This document shows, in pieces, positions 1 to 10,402 of a stretch of DNA of 64,000 bases (positions are counted from its first letter, which is position 1; each line of letters opens with the position of its first letter). The notes under the pieces are model-generated. The model saw nothing but the letters and a program-made list of their open reading frames with translations. It searched no databases and had not been told where the DNA came from. A program made the position numbers and the translations under genes. Source of the DNA: Kosakonia oryzendophytica (GTDB lineage Bacteria > Pseudomonadota > Gammaproteobacteria > Enterobacterales > Enterobacteriaceae); assembly GCF_900094925.1 (NCBI RefSeq), contig NZ_FMAY01000002.1, forward strand, positions 505,131 to 569,130, written 5' to 3'.

Positions 1-638
1 TGAAATATGACACGCAAAGTGAGAGTATCAAACCGCAGGCGGTGATCGAAACCATCTGGCGTTTAACTCATGGCGATGCGTATGTCACGTCCGATGTCGG
101 GCAACACCAGATGTTTGCGGCGCTCTATTATCGCTTTGATAAGCCGCGGCGCTGGATCAATTCGGGGGGGCTGGGCACTATGGGCTTTGGTTTGCCTGCG
201 GCGCTTGGCGTAAAAATGGCCTTCCCGGATGAGATGGTCATCTGTGTCACCGGGGACGGCAGCATCCAGATGAATATTCAGGAGCTTTCTACGGCGCTGC
301 AATATGAGTTGCCGGTGCTGGTGCTGAATCTCAACAACCGTTACCTGGGGATGGTGAAGCAGTGGCAGGATATGATCTATTCTGGTCGCCATTCGCAATC
401 TTACATGCAGTCGCTCCCGGATTTTGCTCGCCTGGCGGAAGCGTATGGTCACGTAGGTATCAATATTACGCGTCCGGAAGAGCTGGAACAAAAGCTCGCG
501 CAGGCGCTGGAGCAGGTGAAGAATAATCGCCTGGTATTTGTTGATGTTACCGTTGACGGTAGTGAACACGTTTATCCGATGCAGATCCGCGGTGGCGGCA
601 TGGATGAGATGTGGTTAAGCAAAACGGAGAGGACCTGA
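1..638 (+). CDS. ilvI: Acetolactate synthase III large subunit, C-terminal part (5' end outside window)
   Basis: This is the C-terminal third of the catalytic subunit of acetohydroxyacid synthase III, which condenses pyruvate with pyruvate or 2-ketobutyrate in branched-chain amino acid synthesis. The frame is open from base 3 (KYDTQSE...), so the gene is cut by the window edge, not degraded. The thiamine-diphosphate motif is visible as [11 protein letters not shown] followed about 25 residues later by [11 protein letters not shown]. The protein ends ...[11 protein letters not shown], as I recall for E. coli IlvI. The stop lies 2 bases before ilvH, consistent with the ilvIH operon whose promoter would be left of the window. 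Identity is very secure. Confidence 0.97.
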   Translation, partial: KYDTQSESIKPQAVIETIWRLTHGDAYVTSDVGQHQMFAALYYRFDKPRRWINSGGLGTMGFGLPAALGVKMAFPDEMVICVTGDGSIQMNIQELSTALQYELPVLVLNLNNRYLGMVKQWQDMIYSGRHSQSYMQSLPDFARLAEAYGHVGINITRPEELEQKLAQALEQVKNNRLVFVDVTVDGSEHVYPMQIRGGGMDEMWLSKTERT

Positions 639-640
639 TT

Positions 641-1132
641 ATGCGGCGGATACTGTCTGTCTTACTGGAAAATGAGTCAGGTGCGTTATCGCGCGTGATT
701 GGTCTGTTCTCACAGCGTGGCTATAACATTGAAAGCCTGACGGTTGCGCCCACGGACGATCCCACATTGTCGCGCATGACGATCCAGACCGTCGGCGATC
801 AGAAAGTGCTGGAACAAATTGAAAAGCAACTGCATAAACTGGTCGATGTCCTGCGTGTGAATGAGCTGGGGCAGGGGGCTTACGTTGAGCGTGAGATCAT
901 GCTGGTGAAGATCCAGGCCAGCGGCTACGGGCGCGAAGAAGTGAAGCGCAATGCAGAGATCTTTCGCGGTCAGATCATTGATGTTACGCCTTCTATTTAT
1001 ACGGTTCAGCTTGCCGGCACCAGCGATAAGCTGGACGCATTTTTAGCGACCATTCGTGACGTGGCAAAAATCGTTGAGGTTGCACGCTCCGGCGTGGTGG
1101 GGTTGTCACGCGGTGATAAAATCATGCGTTAA
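641..1132 (+). CDS. ilvH: Acetolactate synthase III regulatory subunit
   Basis: This is the small regulatory subunit of acetohydroxyacid synthase III; it activates IlvI and confers valine feedback inhibition. It has 163 residues, the usual length. An N-terminal ACT domain (about residues 1-80, starting [19 protein letters not shown]) is followed by the C-terminal ALS small-subunit domain. I chose the ATG at 641 over a GTG at 611 because the family begins [10 protein letters not shown] and GGAC/GAGAGG lies just upstream. It is 2 bases downstream of ilvI, so the two subunits are translated in tandem. A strong hairpin terminator follows. Confidence 0.97.
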   Translation: MRRILSVLLENESGALSRVIGLFSQRGYNIESLTVAPTDDPTLSRMTIQTVGDQKVLEQIEKQLHKLVDVLRVNELGQGAYVEREIMLVKIQASGYGREEVKRNAEIFRGQIIDVTPSIYTVQLAGTSDKLDAFLATIRDVAKIVEVARSGVVGLSRGDKIMR

Positions 1133-1157
1133 GCGTGATTAGCCTTCAGCATTTAAA

Positions 1158-1188
1158 GGCCTGACATCCGGTGTCGGGCCTTTTTTTT
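1158..1188 (+). terminator. Rho-independent terminator after ilvH
   Basis: GGCCTGACA (1158-1166) pairs with TGTCGGGCC (1172-1180) with one G-T wobble and a 5-nt loop, followed by eight T residues. It closes the ilvIH operon before cra. Confidence 0.9.
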
Positions 1189-1311
1189 GCGAAATCAGAT
1201 GGAACCAGAGACGAAAGCGGTTGCCGCAGTGCCTATTCTGCGCTTAGATGTTATGGAAATTAGCCTATATCCCTAAAAAGGTTATGGAGTGCACTATTTT
1301 AAGGGGAAATT

Positions 1312-2316
1312 GTGAAACTGGATGAAATCGCCCGGCTAGCTGGCGTCTCACGAACCACGGCAAGCTACGTCATCAATGGTAAGGCGAAGCAATATCGTGT
1401 CAGCGACAAAACCGTTGAAAAAGTCATGGCCGTCGTTCGTGAGCATAACTACCACCCGAATGCGGTAGCGGCTGGGTTGCGAGCAGGACGTACTCGCTCT
1501 ATTGGGCTGGTTATCCCCGATCTCGAAAATACGAGTTACACCCGTATTGCTAACTATCTGGAACGGCAGGCCCGTCAGCGTGGTTATCAGTTGCTGATTG
1601 CCTGTTCGGAAGATCAACCTGATAACGAAATGCGCTGTATTGAACATCTCCTGCAGCGCCAGGTGGATGCGATCATCGTTTCCACTTCGCTGCCGCCGGA
1701 GCATCCTTTCTATCAGCGCTGGGCAAATGACTCTTTCCCCATTGTCGCACTGGATCGTGCGCTGGATCGTGAACACTTCACCAGCGTGGTAGGTGCCGAT
1801 CAGGACGATTCAGAAATGCTGGCGGCAGAACTGCGCAAATTCCCGGCTGAACGCGTGCTGTACATGGGCGCGCTGCCCGAGCTGTCGGTCAGCTTCCTGC
1901 GTGAGCAAGGGTTCCGCACCGCCTGGAAAGACGATCCGCGCGAGGTGCAGTATCTCTACGCTAATAGCTACGAGCGGGAAGCCGCGGCTCAGTTGTTCGA
2001 AAAATGGCTGGAAACGAACCCGATGCCACAAGCGCTGTTTATCACTTCGTTTGCGTTATTGCAGGGCGTGCTGGATGTGACCTTACGCCGCGACGGTAAA
2101 CTGCCGTCTGATTTAGCCATTGCGACCTTTGGCGATCACGAACTGCTGGATTTCCTGCAATGCCCGGTGCTTGCTGTTGCGCAGCGTCATCGTGATGTGG
2201 CTGAGCGTGTACTGGAAATTGTGCTGGCAAGCCTCGACGAGCCGCGCAAACCGAAAGCAGGTCTGAGCCGCATCCGCCGCAATCTCTACCGTCGCGGGAT
2301 ATTAAGTCGCGTTTAA
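1312..2316 (+). CDS. cra: Catabolite repressor/activator Cra (FruR)
   Basis: This is a LacI-family regulator that controls glycolytic and gluconeogenic genes and is relieved from DNA by fructose-1-phosphate (and, debated, fructose-1,6-bisphosphate). Length is 334 residues, as in E. coli. The N-terminal helix-turn-helix ([20 protein letters not shown]) and hinge helix ([14 protein letters not shown]) are followed by the periplasmic-binding-like effector domain from about residue 62. The start is a GTG at 1312 preceded by AAGGGGA; no better ATG gives the family N-terminus. It stands alone between terminators. A sequence matching its consensus operator lies upstream of pdhR in this window (37649-37662). 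Confidence 0.97.
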   Translation: MKLDEIARLAGVSRTTASYVINGKAKQYRVSDKTVEKVMAVVREHNYHPNAVAAGLRAGRTRSIGLVIPDLENTSYTRIANYLERQARQRGYQLLIACSEDQPDNEMRCIEHLLQRQVDAIIVSTSLPPEHPFYQRWANDSFPIVALDRALDREHFTSVVGADQDDSEMLAAELRKFPAERVLYMGALPELSVSFLREQGFRTAWKDDPREVQYLYANSYEREAAAQLFEKWLETNPMPQALFITSFALLQGVLDVTLRRDGKLPSDLAIATFGDHELLDFLQCPVLAVAQRHRDVAERVLEIVLASLDEPRKPKAGLSRIRRNLYRRGILSRV

Positions 2317-2327
2317 TCATCGACATT

Positions 2328-2352
2328 AAAGGCAGCGGCAGCTGCCTTTTTT
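2328..2352 (+). terminator. Rho-independent terminator after cra
   Basis: GGCAGC (2331-2336), a GGCA loop, GCTGCC (2341-2346) and six T residues, with A residues on the 5' side. It starts 11 bases after the cra stop. Confidence 0.85.
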
Positions 2353-2520
2353 GTTTTGGTGACTGTCTTTAATCATTTTATTGCTTTTCATCTTCCTAAG
2401 ATAAATCCTTATTTTTTATCAGGTGGCTTTTTATTTATTCAGGTTGTTTCTTTAAATCCAATTTTTATGTGTTATTGAGAAGTAACTGAACATGATTTCT
2501 GTATTAAATTGTTACATCTG

Positions 2521-2553
2521 AAAAAAGAGCGCAATTGCCGAATTAACAACCGC
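2521..2553 (-). terminator. Terminator-like hairpin on reverse strand downstream of the small ORF
   Basis: Read on the reverse strand, GCGGTTG (2553-2547) can pair with CAATTGC (2537-2531) using two G-T wobbles and a 9-nt loop; it is followed by CTC and six T residues (2526-2521). It begins 17 bases after the stop codon of the small reverse ORF at 2570-2752. The stem is modest, so confidence is moderate. Confidence 0.45.
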
Positions 2554-2569
2554 TTCTGGCAGACAGATT

Positions 2570-2752
2570 TTACCATCTCTCATCTGCCGCCACGCTAAGT
2601 GCAGCCGCACGTAACTGGCACTGTTCAGGTGCGTCAATATGTCTTAAAATGCCGCCCGCGTCGCAAACTGACACTTTATATTTCGCGCGCAGAAATTGAA
2701 TGGTTTTAAACGCCGGTGCGCATATTCTGTTTTTTTTCTTGCAAATATTCAT
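2570..2752 (-). CDS. Small hypothetical protein, 60 residues
   Basis: I do not recognise this product. It would be a basic, cysteine-containing 60-residue protein (four Cys, at about residues 4, 11, 30 and 45) starting MNICKKKNRICAPAF and ending LSVAADERW, with no signal peptide or membrane segment. Support: codon use resembles the neighbours (CTG, CGC, GCG, GGC), and a hairpin with a T-run follows 17 bases after the stop. Against: the only Shine-Dalgarno-like sequence (GAGG) is about 12 bases from the ATG, and no convincing promoter is visible. It lies opposite to and just upstream of the mra promoter. A chance ORF remains possible. Confidence 0.35.
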   Translation of the reverse strand: MNICKKKNRICAPAFKTIQFLRAKYKVSVCDAGGILRHIDAPEQCQLRAAALSVAADERW

Positions 2753-2848
2753 GACGTTAATTTGCCTCGTAAGCTGAGCAGTAATTCACCAACGCAGATA
2801 TTCACTGCGAATAAGGGATCTTTTGCTCTGGTTAGCCTTTGCGCTGGC

Positions 2849-2878
2849 TTGACAAGCTTTTCCTCCGCTCCGTAAACT
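2849..2878 (+). promoter_or_regulatory. Pmra, main promoter of the dcw cluster
   Basis: TTGACA (2849-2854), 18-bp spacer, TAAACT (2873-2878). The -35 is a perfect sigma-70 match, and the element lies 60 bases upstream of mraZ, as the Pmra promoter of E. coli does. It would drive the whole mraZ-to-lpxC block. Confidence 0.8.
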
Positions 2879-2885
2879 CCCTTGG

Positions 2886-2910
2886 TGGGATTTTGTGGGA
2901 TAAAGTGGTG
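2886..2910 (+). promoter_or_regulatory. MraZ boxes (TGGGN repeats)
   Basis: TGGGA at 2886-2890 and 2896-2900 and a degenerate TGGTG at 2906-2910 recur with a 10-bp period just after the Pmra -10. MraZ is known to bind TGGGN direct repeats spaced by 5 nt and repress its own promoter. The third unit here is imperfect. Confidence 0.7.
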
Positions 2911-2938
2911 AAAAAGATCACCTGGGGGTGAACCGGAC

Positions 2939-3397
2939 ATGTTCCGTGGCGCGACGTTAGTCAATCTCGACAGCAAAGGGCGGTTATCCGTTCCGACCCG
3001 TTATCGGGATTTGCTGCAGGAGAATGCTTCCGGTCAGATGGTGTGTACCATTGACATCCGTCACGCATGCCTGCTGCTTTACCCTCTGCCCGAATGGGAA
3101 ATTATCGAGCAAAAATTGTCGCGTCTGTCGAGCATGAATCCGCTTGAGCGGCGCGTACAACGTTTATTGCTGGGACACGCCAGCGAGTGCCAGATGGATA
3201 GCGCCGGGCGTTTATTGATCGCACCTGTTTTGCGACAACACGCCGGGCTGACCAAAGAAGTGATGCTGGTCGGGCAGTTCAATAAATTTGAGCTGTGGGA
3301 CGAAACGACCTGGTATCAACAGGTCAAGGAAGATATCGACGCTGAGCAATCGGGTTCCGAAGCGCTTTCGGATCGATTGCAGGATTTGTCTCTGTAA
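2939..3397 (+). CDS. mraZ: Transcriptional regulator MraZ
   Basis: This is the first gene of the dcw cluster, a DNA-binding regulator of its own operon. It has 152 residues, the E. coli length, with two AbrB/SpoVT-type half-domains: [19 protein letters not shown] near the N-terminus and the related [19 protein letters not shown] in the middle (about residues 81-100). GGGGGTG lies 6-12 bases upstream of the ATG. The TGGGN repeats it should bind are immediately upstream. It ends 2 bases before rsmH. Confidence 0.97.
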   Translation: MFRGATLVNLDSKGRLSVPTRYRDLLQENASGQMVCTIDIRHACLLLYPLPEWEIIEQKLSRLSSMNPLERRVQRLLLGHASECQMDSAGRLLIAPVLRQHAGLTKEVMLVGQFNKFELWDETTWYQQVKEDIDAEQSGSEALSDRLQDLSL

Positions 3398-3399
3398 AG

Positions 3400-4341
3400 A
3401 TGATGGAAAATTTTAAACACACGACGGTGCTGCTGGATGAGGCCGTTAATGGCCTGAATATTCGTCCGGATGGCATTTACATCGATGGCACTTTTGGTCG
3501 CGGTGGTCACTCGCGCCTGATCCTCTCCCGTCTGGGAGCGGCAGGACGCTTGCTGGCGATCGATCGCGATCCGCAGGCGATTGCTGTAGCTCAAACCATT
3601 GATGATCCTCGCTTCTCCATCATTCATGGACCTTTCTCTGCGCTTGCTGATTATGTCAGCGAGCGTGACCTTATTGGCAAGATCGATGGAATTCTTCTCG
3701 ATCTTGGCGTTTCTTCACCGCAACTTGACGATCCTGAACGCGGTTTCTCTTTTATGCGTGATGGGCCGCTGGATATGCGTATGGATCCTACGCGTGGCCA
3801 GTCCGCAGCCGAATGGCTGCAAACCGCTGAAGAAGCCGATATTGCCTGGGTGTTGAAGACCTTTGGCGAAGAGCGTTTTGCCAAGCGTATTGCCCGCGCC
3901 ATTGTTGAGCGTAACCGCGTTGACCCGATGACCCGTACAAAGGAGCTGGCGGAAGTGGTTGCGGCGGCGACACCGGTGAAAGACAAGTTCAAACATCCCG
4001 CGACCCGTACCTTCCAGGCGGTGCGCATTTGGGTGAACAGTGAACTGGAGGAGATCGAGCAGGCGCTAAAAAACTCGCTCGGCGTGCTGGCCCCGGGAGG
4101 GCGGCTTTCGATTATCAGCTTCCATTCGCTGGAAGACCGGATTGTAAAACGCTTTATGCGTGAACAAAGCCGGGGCCCGCAGGTTCCTGCCGGGTTGCCG
4201 ATGACCGAAGAGCAACTCAGGAAACTGGGTGGCCGTCAGTTGCGAGCATTAGGAAAGTTGATGCCGGGTGAAGAAGAAGTGGCTGAAAACCCACGTGCCC
4301 GTAGTTCAGTTCTGCGTATTGCAGAGAGGACGAACGCATGA
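3400..4341 (+). CDS. rsmH: 16S rRNA (cytosine1402-N4)-methyltransferase RsmH
   Basis: This enzyme adds the N4 methyl group to C1402 in the decoding centre of 16S rRNA using S-adenosylmethionine. It has 313 residues, as in E. coli (formerly MraW). The Rossmann SAM-binding motif is visible as [13 protein letters not shown] near residue 30, with [13 protein letters not shown] further on and the conserved [12 protein letters not shown] motif near residue 235. It lies second in the dcw operon; its stop overlaps the ftsL start (ATGA). It starts MMENF; either of the two ATGs could be used. Confidence 0.97.
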   Translation: MMENFKHTTVLLDEAVNGLNIRPDGIYIDGTFGRGGHSRLILSRLGAAGRLLAIDRDPQAIAVAQTIDDPRFSIIHGPFSALADYVSERDLIGKIDGILLDLGVSSPQLDDPERGFSFMRDGPLDMRMDPTRGQSAAEWLQTAEEADIAWVLKTFGEERFAKRIARAIVERNRVDPMTRTKELAEVVAAATPVKDKFKHPATRTFQAVRIWVNSELEEIEQALKNSLGVLAPGGRLSIISFHSLEDRIVKRFMREQSRGPQVPAGLPMTEEQLRKLGGRQLRALGKLMPGEEEVAENPRARSSVLRIAERTNA

Positions 4342-4703
4342 TCGGCAGAGTGACAGAGACCCTGAGCAAAATGAAAGGATCGTTAGGAAGCAACGAGCGC
4401 CATGCTTTGCCTGGCGTGATCGGCGACGATCTTTTGCGATTTGGGAAACTGCCACTCTGTCTGTTCATTTGCATCATCATGACGGCGGTGACGGTGGTGA
4501 CCACCTCTCACCACACACGCTTATTAACCGCGCAGCGCGAGCAGATGGTTCTCGAACGTGATGCGCTGGATATCGAGTGGCGTAACCTGATCCTGGAAGA
4601 GAACGCGCTTGGCGATCACAGCCGGGTTGAACGGATCGCGACGGAAAAGCTGCAAATGCAGCATGTCGATCCCTCCCAGGAAAATATCGTGGTACAGAAA
4701 TAG
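4338..4703 (+). CDS. ftsL: Cell division protein FtsL
   Basis: This is an essential bitopic divisome protein that forms a complex with FtsB and FtsQ and signals to FtsWI. It has 121 residues, as in E. coli: a short cytoplasmic N-terminus, one membrane helix (about residues 38-57, [15 protein letters not shown]) and a periplasmic coiled coil with heptad leucines ([22 protein letters not shown]...). The start overlaps the rsmH stop by 4 bases, implying coupled translation. Identity is certain. Confidence 0.97.
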   Translation: MIGRVTETLSKMKGSLGSNERHALPGVIGDDLLRFGKLPLCLFICIIMTAVTVVTTSHHTRLLTAQREQMVLERDALDIEWRNLILEENALGDHSRVERIATEKLQMQHVDPSQENIVVQK

Positions 4704-4728
4704 TGACGAATAAGGAATCACGCGACGC

Positions 4729-6495
4729 ATGAAAGCAGCGGCGAAGACGCTTAAACCGAAACGCCAGGAAGAACAGGCCAACTTTGTGAGTTGGCGTTTT
4801 GCGTTGCTTTGCGGTTGCATTTTACTGGCGCTGGGATTCCTGCTTTGCCGGGTCGCGTATTTGCAAATCGTCAACCCGGATATGCTGGTGCGTGAAGGGG
4901 ACATGCGTTCCCTGCGCGTTCAGGAAGTCGCGACATCGCGCGGGATGATTACCGATCGCTCCGGTCGTCCGCTGGCGGTAAGTGTGCCGGTGAAAGCCAT
5001 TTGGGCCGATCCGAAAGAATTACACGATGCTGGCGGCGTTACGCTGGATAACCGCTGGAAAGCCCTTTCCGACGCGCTGAACATGCCGCTCGATCAACTC
5101 GCTGCGCGCATTAATGCCAACCCCAAAATGCGTTTTATCTATCTGGCCCGCCAGGTCAACCCGGATCTGGGCGACTACATCAAAAAACTCAAGCTGCCGG
5201 GCATCCACCTGCGGGAAGAGTCTCGCCGTTACTACCCGTCCGGGGAAGTAACCGCTCACCTCATTGGCTTTACCAACGTTGACGGCCAGGGGATTGAAGG
5301 GGTTGAGAAAAGTTTTGATAAGTGGTTAACCGGGCAACCGGGCGAACGTATTGTGCGTAAAGATCGCTATGGCCGCGTTATCGAAGATATTTCTTCAACG
5401 GACAGCCAGGCTGCGCATAACCTGGCACTGAGCATCGATGAGCGCTTGCAGGCGCTGGTCTACCGTGAACTGAATAACGCGGTGGCTTTTAACAAAGCAG
5501 AGTCCGGTAGCGCGGTGTTGGTGGATGTTAACACCGGTGAGGTGCTGGCGATGGCGAATAGCCCCTCGTATAACCCGAATAACTTCACCGGTACGGCGCA
5601 GGATGCCATGCGCAACCGCGCTATCACCGACGTCTTCGAACCGGGTTCCACCGTTAAGCCCATGGTGGTAATGACCGCGTTGCAGCGCGGTGTGGTGAAC
5701 CCGAACACGGTGTTAAATACCGTGCCTTATCGTATTAACGGCCATGAAATCAAAGACGTGGCGCGTTACAGCGAATTGACCCTCACCGGGGTACTACAGA
5801 AGTCGAGTAACGTTGGTGTGTCAAAACTGGCGTTAGCGATGCCCTCCTCAGCGTTAGTAGATACTTACTCACGTTTTGGACTGGGAAAAACGACCAATTT
5901 GGGGATGGTCGGGGAACGCAGTGGCTTATTTCCTCAAAAACAACGGTGGTCTGACATAGAGAGGGCCACCTTCTCTTTTGGCTACGGGCTAATGGTAACG
6001 CCGTTACAGTTAGCGCGTGTCTACGCAACGATTGGCAGCTATGGCATCTATCGCCCGCTGTCGATTACCAAAGTTGATCCGCCCGTGCCGGGCGAACGTG
6101 TCTTTGCCGAGCCCATTGTGCGCACTGTGGTGCATATGATGGAGAGTGTTGCGCTGCCAGGCGGCGGCGGGGTGAAGGCAGCCATCAAAGGGTATCGCAT
6201 CGCTATCAAGACCGGTACAGCCAAAAAAGTCGGTCCGGATGGTCGCTATATCAATAAATACATTGCTTACACCGCTGGCGTCGCGCCAGCCAGCCGCCCG
6301 CGCTTTGCGCTGGTGGTGGTCATTAACGATCCGCAAGCGGGTAAATACTACGGTGGCGCCGTGTCTGCGCCGGTCTTCGGTGCCATCATGGGCGGCGTTC
6401 TGCGCACCATGAACATTGAGCCGGATGCGCTGACCACGGGCGAGAAAAGTGAGTTTGTAATTAATCAAGGCGAGGGAACAGGTGGCAGATCGTAA
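4729..6495 (+). CDS. ftsI: Penicillin-binding protein 3, septal transpeptidase FtsI
   Basis: This is the septum-specific peptidoglycan transpeptidase, partner of FtsW and a target of beta-lactams such as aztreonam. It has 588 residues, the E. coli length. One N-terminal membrane helix (about residues 24-42) precedes the pedestal domain and the transpeptidase domain, with active-site S307-T-V-K310, S359-S-N361 and K494-T-G. The sequence after [10 protein letters not shown] shows no insertion of the kind found near residue 333 in resistant strains. TAAGGA lies upstream of the ATG. The 3' end overlaps murE by 14 bases. Confidence 0.98.
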   Translation: MKAAAKTLKPKRQEEQANFVSWRFALLCGCILLALGFLLCRVAYLQIVNPDMLVREGDMRSLRVQEVATSRGMITDRSGRPLAVSVPVKAIWADPKELHDAGGVTLDNRWKALSDALNMPLDQLAARINANPKMRFIYLARQVNPDLGDYIKKLKLPGIHLREESRRYYPSGEVTAHLIGFTNVDGQGIEGVEKSFDKWLTGQPGERIVRKDRYGRVIEDISSTDSQAAHNLALSIDERLQALVYRELNNAVAFNKAESGSAVLVDVNTGEVLAMANSPSYNPNNFTGTAQDAMRNRAITDVFEPGSTVKPMVVMTALQRGVVNPNTVLNTVPYRINGHEIKDVARYSELTLTGVLQKSSNVGVSKLALAMPSSALVDTYSRFGLGKTTNLGMVGERSGLFPQKQRWSDIERATFSFGYGLMVTPLQLARVYATIGSYGIYRPLSITKVDPPVPGERVFAEPIVRTVVHMMESVALPGGGGVKAAIKGYRIAIKTGTAKKVGPDGRYINKYIAYTAGVAPASRPRFALVVVINDPQAGKYYGGAVSAPVFGAIMGGVLRTMNIEPDALTTGEKSEFVINQGEGTGGRS

Positions 6496-7969
6496 TTTGC
6501 GCGACCTTCTCGCTCCGTGGGTGCCTGGTGCGCCGGAGCGAGCACTGCGGGAGATGACGCTCGACAGCCGTGTGGCTGCATCGGGTGATCTCTTTGTGGC
6601 GGTGGTCGGTCATCAGGCGGACGGGCGTCGTTATATCCCGCAGGCGATTGCGCAAGGTGTTGCTGCCATTATTGCTGAAGCGAAAGGCGAAGCAAATGAC
6701 GGTGAAATTCGTGAAATGCACGGCGTGCCGGTCATTTATCTCAGCCAGTTAAATGAGCGCCTTTCTGCGCTGGCGGGCCGTTTTTACGGTGAGCCTTCTG
6801 AACAATTACGCCTGATTGGCGTAACCGGCACCAACGGTAAAACCACCACCACACAACTGCTGGCGCAATGGAGTCAGTTACTGGGTGAAACCAGTGCGGT
6901 GATGGGGACCGTGGGTAACGGTTTGTTGGGCAAAGTCAGCCCAACGGAAAATACCACCGGCTCTGCGGTGGATGTGCAGCACGTGATTGCCAGCCTTGCG
7001 CAACAAGGGGCAACCCTTGCGGCGATGGAAGTTTCATCACACGGTTTGGTGCAGCATCGCGTTGCCGCATTGAAATTTGTCGCCTCCGTATTTACCAATT
7101 TAAGCCGCGATCATCTTGATTATCACGGTGATATGACGCAGTACGAAGCGGCGAAATGGCTGCTGTTTTCCTCGCACCACTATGGTCAGGCGATCGTAAA
7201 CGCCGATGACGAAGTGGGGCGCCGCTGGCTGGCGAATCTGCCGGATGCGGTCGCGGTATCGATGGAAGATCATATCAACCCGAACTGCCATGGCCGTTGG
7301 TTGAAAGCTGTGGCGGTGGAGTATCACGACAGCGGTGCCACGATTCGCTTTGATTCCTCATGGGGTGAAGGCGAAATTGAAAGCCGTCTGATGGGCGCAT
7401 TTAACGTCAGCAATTTGCTGCTGGCGTTGGCAACGCTGTTGGCGCTGGGTTATCCGCTTCATGACTTACTGAAAACGGCCTCCCAACTGCAGCCGGTTTG
7501 TGGGCGTATGGAAGTGTTCAGCGCACCGGGAAAACCGACGGTTGTCGTTGACTATGCCCATACGCCGGATGCGCTGGAAAAAGCGCTGCAGGCGGCACGC
7601 CTGCACTGCACCGGCAAACTGTGGTGCGTGTTTGGCTGCGGCGGCGATCGTGATAAAGGCAAACGACCACTGATGGGCGCCATTGCGGAACAATTTTCGG
7701 ATGTGCCCGTGGTGACGGATGACAACCCGCGCACGGAAGAGCCCCGGGCCATTATTAATGACATTCTTGCCGGGATGCTGGACGCAGGCCGCGCCCATGT
7801 AGTGGAAGGTCGCGCAGAAGCGGTGACCAACACTATTATGCAGGCCAAAGAAAACGACGTGGTGTTGCTGGCTGGTAAGGGCCATGAAGATTACCAGATT
7901 GTCGGTACGCGTCGTCTTGATTATTCCGACCGCGTGACGGCCGCACGTTTGCTGGGGGTAGTGGCATGA
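6482..7969 (+). CDS. murE: UDP-MurNAc-tripeptide synthetase (meso-diaminopimelate ligase) MurE
   Basis: This cytoplasmic ATP-dependent ligase adds meso-diaminopimelate to UDP-MurNAc-L-Ala-D-Glu. It has 495 residues, as in E. coli. The P-loop is visible as [11 protein letters not shown] (about residues 113-123), and the DNPR motif ([10 protein letters not shown]) that selects meso-DAP over lysine lies near residue 413. The start is a GTG at 6482 inside the end of ftsI, giving the family N-terminus [10 protein letters not shown]. It overlaps murF by 4 bases. Confidence 0.98.
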   Translation: MADRNLRDLLAPWVPGAPERALREMTLDSRVAASGDLFVAVVGHQADGRRYIPQAIAQGVAAIIAEAKGEANDGEIREMHGVPVIYLSQLNERLSALAGRFYGEPSEQLRLIGVTGTNGKTTTTQLLAQWSQLLGETSAVMGTVGNGLLGKVSPTENTTGSAVDVQHVIASLAQQGATLAAMEVSSHGLVQHRVAALKFVASVFTNLSRDHLDYHGDMTQYEAAKWLLFSSHHYGQAIVNADDEVGRRWLANLPDAVAVSMEDHINPNCHGRWLKAVAVEYHDSGATIRFDSSWGEGEIESRLMGAFNVSNLLLALATLLALGYPLHDLLKTASQLQPVCGRMEVFSAPGKPTVVVDYAHTPDALEKALQAARLHCTGKLWCVFGCGGDRDKGKRPLMGAIAEQFSDVPVVTDDNPRTEEPRAIINDILAGMLDAGRAHVVEGRAEAVTNTIMQAKENDVVLLAGKGHEDYQIVGTRRLDYSDRVTAARLLGVVA

Positions 7970-9324
7970 TTAGCGTAACGCTTGGCCAGCTTGCCCACAT
8001 TCTACAGGCAGAATTACACGGTCAGGATGTCACCGTTGATGCGGTGACCAGTGATACCCGCAAATTAACGCCGGGTTGCCTGTTTGTAGCGCTGAAAGGT
8101 GAACGTTTTGATGCCCATGACTTTGCTGATAAAGCCAAAGAGGGCGGTGCTGGCGCGCTGTTGGTCAGCCGGAAACTGGATACTGACCTGCCGCAACTGG
8201 TGGTGAAGGATACCCGGCAGGCGTTTGGCGAACTGGCGGCATGGGTTCGCCAGCAGGTTCCGGCTCGCGTTGTCGCACTGACGGGATCTTCCGGCAAGAC
8301 CTCGGTAAAAGAGATGACCGCAGCCATTCTCAGCGAATGCGGGAATACCCTCTATACCGCGGGGAACCTCAACAACGATATCGGCGTGCCGATGACGCTG
8401 TTGCGTTTGACCAAAGAGCATCAGTACGCGGTGATTGAACTGGGGGCTAACCACCAGGGCGAAATCGCCTGGACCGTAGGACTGACCCGCCCGGAAGCGG
8501 CACTGGTGAATAACCTGGCGGCGGCGCATCTGGAAGGTTTTGGTTCGCTGGCGGGCGTGGCAAAGGCCAAAGGTGAAATTTACACCGGGCTGCCGGACAA
8601 CGGCATTGCCATTATAAATGCCGATAACAACGATTGGCTGAACTGGCAGAGCATCATCGGCGAACGCAAAGTCTGGCGCTTCTCGCCGAATGCGGCGAAC
8701 AGTGATTTTACCGCGACCAACGTTCATGTGACCTCTCACGGTACGGAATTCACGTTACAAACGCCGGGCGGCAGCATTGACATCACGCTACCGTTGCCGG
8801 GCCGCCACAACATTGCCAATGCACTGGCGGCGACCGCGCTGGCGATGGCGGTTGGCGCAAGTCTCGATGCGGTGAAGAAAGGGCTGGCGAATCTGAAAGC
8901 CGTACCTGGTCGCCTGTTCCCGGTGCAGTTAAGCGAAAATCAGTTACTGCTGGATGACACTTATAACGCCAATGTCGGGTCAATGACCGCGGCAGCACAT
9001 GTGCTGGCCGAAATGCCTGGCTACCGCGTGATGGTGGTGGGTGACATGGCTGAACTCGGTGATGAGAGTAAGGCCTGCCACATTCAGGTTGGTGAAGCGG
9101 CAAAAGCTGTCGGTATCGACAAAGTACTGAGCGTGGGAACGTTGAGTCAGGCATTAAGTTCCGCCAGCGGCGTTGGCGAGCATTTTAACGATAAAGCGGC
9201 AGTAGTGGCGCGTTTAAAAACGCTGATTGCCGAACAACAAATTTTGACCATTTTGGTTAAAGGTTCACGTAGTTCCGCCATGGAAGAGGTGGTTCGCGAA
9301 TTACAGGAGAACGGGACATGTTAG
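7966..9324 (+). CDS. murF: UDP-MurNAc-tripeptide:D-Ala-D-Ala ligase MurF
   Basis: This enzyme adds D-alanyl-D-alanine to give the UDP-MurNAc-pentapeptide. It has 452 residues, as in E. coli. It shows the Mur-ligase layout: an N-terminal substrate domain, a central ATPase with P-loop [11 protein letters not shown] (near residue 105), and a C-terminal Rossmann domain ([11 protein letters not shown] near residue 348). The ATG overlaps the end of murE by 4 bases, and the gene runs 7 bases into mraY. Confidence 0.98.
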   Translation: MISVTLGQLAHILQAELHGQDVTVDAVTSDTRKLTPGCLFVALKGERFDAHDFADKAKEGGAGALLVSRKLDTDLPQLVVKDTRQAFGELAAWVRQQVPARVVALTGSSGKTSVKEMTAAILSECGNTLYTAGNLNNDIGVPMTLLRLTKEHQYAVIELGANHQGEIAWTVGLTRPEAALVNNLAAAHLEGFGSLAGVAKAKGEIYTGLPDNGIAIINADNNDWLNWQSIIGERKVWRFSPNAANSDFTATNVHVTSHGTEFTLQTPGGSIDITLPLPGRHNIANALAATALAMAVGASLDAVKKGLANLKAVPGRLFPVQLSENQLLLDDTYNANVGSMTAAAHVLAEMPGYRVMVVGDMAELGDESKACHIQVGEAAKAVGIDKVLSVGTLSQALSSASGVGEHFNDKAAVVARLKTLIAEQQILTILVKGSRSSAMEEVVRELQENGTC

Positions 9325-10400
9325 TGTGGCTGGCCGAACATTTGGTCAAATATTATTCAGGCTTTAACGTCTTTTCTTATCTGACGTTTCGCGCCATTGT
9401 CAGCCTGCTGACCGCGCTCTTCATCTCATTGTGGATGGGGCCGCGCATGATTGCCCGCCTGCAAAAACTCTCTTTTGGCCAGGTTGTACGTAACGATGGC
9501 CCGGAGTCACACTTCAGCAAACGTGGCACTCCCACGATGGGCGGCATCATGATCCTCACCGCCATCGTTGTTTCCGTGCTGTTGTGGGCTTATCCGTCTA
9601 ACCCGTACGTCTGGTGCGTGCTGGTTGTGTTGGTGGGCTACGGCGTAATTGGTTTTGTCGACGACTATCGCAAAGTCGTGCGCAAAGACACGAAAGGGCT
9701 TATCGCGCGCTGGAAATATTTCTGGATGTCAGTCATCGCACTGGGTGTGGCCTTTGCTTTGTACCTTGCTGGCAAAGATACGCCAGCGACCGAACTGGTG
9801 GTGCCGTTCTTTAAAGATGTTATGCCGCAACTGGGCTTGCTCTACATCGCGCTGGCCTACTTTGTGATTGTCGGCACGGGTAATGCGGTCAACCTGACAG
9901 ATGGTCTGGATGGCCTGGCGATCATGCCCACCGTCTTTGTTGCCGGTGGTTTTGCGCTGGTGGCCTGGGCAACCGGGAACATGAACTTTGCGAACTACCT
10001 GCATATTCCTTATCTGCGCCACGCCGGGGAATTGGTTATCGTCTGTACGGCGATTGTTGGCGCAGGATTGGGTTTCTTGTGGTTTAACACTTACCCGGCT
10101 CAGGTCTTTATGGGTGATGTGGGATCGCTGGCACTGGGTGGTGCGCTAGGCATTATCGCTGTGCTGCTGCGCCAGGAGTTCCTGTTGGTGATCATGGGTG
10201 GCGTATTTGTGGTGGAAACACTGTCGGTCATTTTGCAGGTGGGTTCCTTTAAGCTGCGCGGGCAGCGCATTTTCCGTATGGCACCGATTCACCACCACTA
10301 TGAACTGAAAGGCTGGCCAGAGCCGCGCGTGATTGTGCGTTTCTGGATTATTTCGCTGATGCTGGTGCTGATTGGCCTGGCAACGCTGAAGGTACGTTAA
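9318..10400 (+). CDS. mraY: Phospho-MurNAc-pentapeptide transferase MraY
   Basis: This integral membrane enzyme transfers phospho-MurNAc-pentapeptide to undecaprenyl phosphate, making lipid I. It has 360 residues, as in E. coli, and about ten hydrophobic helices. Catalytic Asp motifs are present: FVDDYRKV (about residues 114-121), [10 protein letters not shown] (about 193-202) and the late acidic motif [11 protein letters not shown], with the HHHYE motif near residue 325. It overlaps the murF 3' end by 7 bases and is 2 bases from murD. Confidence 0.98.
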   Translation: MLVWLAEHLVKYYSGFNVFSYLTFRAIVSLLTALFISLWMGPRMIARLQKLSFGQVVRNDGPESHFSKRGTPTMGGIMILTAIVVSVLLWAYPSNPYVWCVLVVLVGYGVIGFVDDYRKVVRKDTKGLIARWKYFWMSVIALGVAFALYLAGKDTPATELVVPFFKDVMPQLGLLYIALAYFVIVGTGNAVNLTDGLDGLAIMPTVFVAGGFALVAWATGNMNFANYLHIPYLRHAGELVIVCTAIVGAGLGFLWFNTYPAQVFMGDVGSLALGGALGIIAVLLRQEFLLVIMGGVFVVETLSVILQVGSFKLRGQRIFRMAPIHHHYELKGWPEPRVIVRFWIISLMLVLIGLATLKVR

Positions 10401-10402
10401 TC

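Larger units (their letters stand above)
2317..2938. other. cra-mraZ intergenic region
   Basis: These 622 bases lie between cra and mraZ. They contain the cra terminator (2328-2352), an AT-rich stretch (about 2360-2530), a possible 60-codon reverse-strand gene with its own terminator (2521-2752), and the mra promoter with MraZ boxes (2849-2910). I see no tRNA, repeat element or further credible ORF. Confidence 0.6.
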
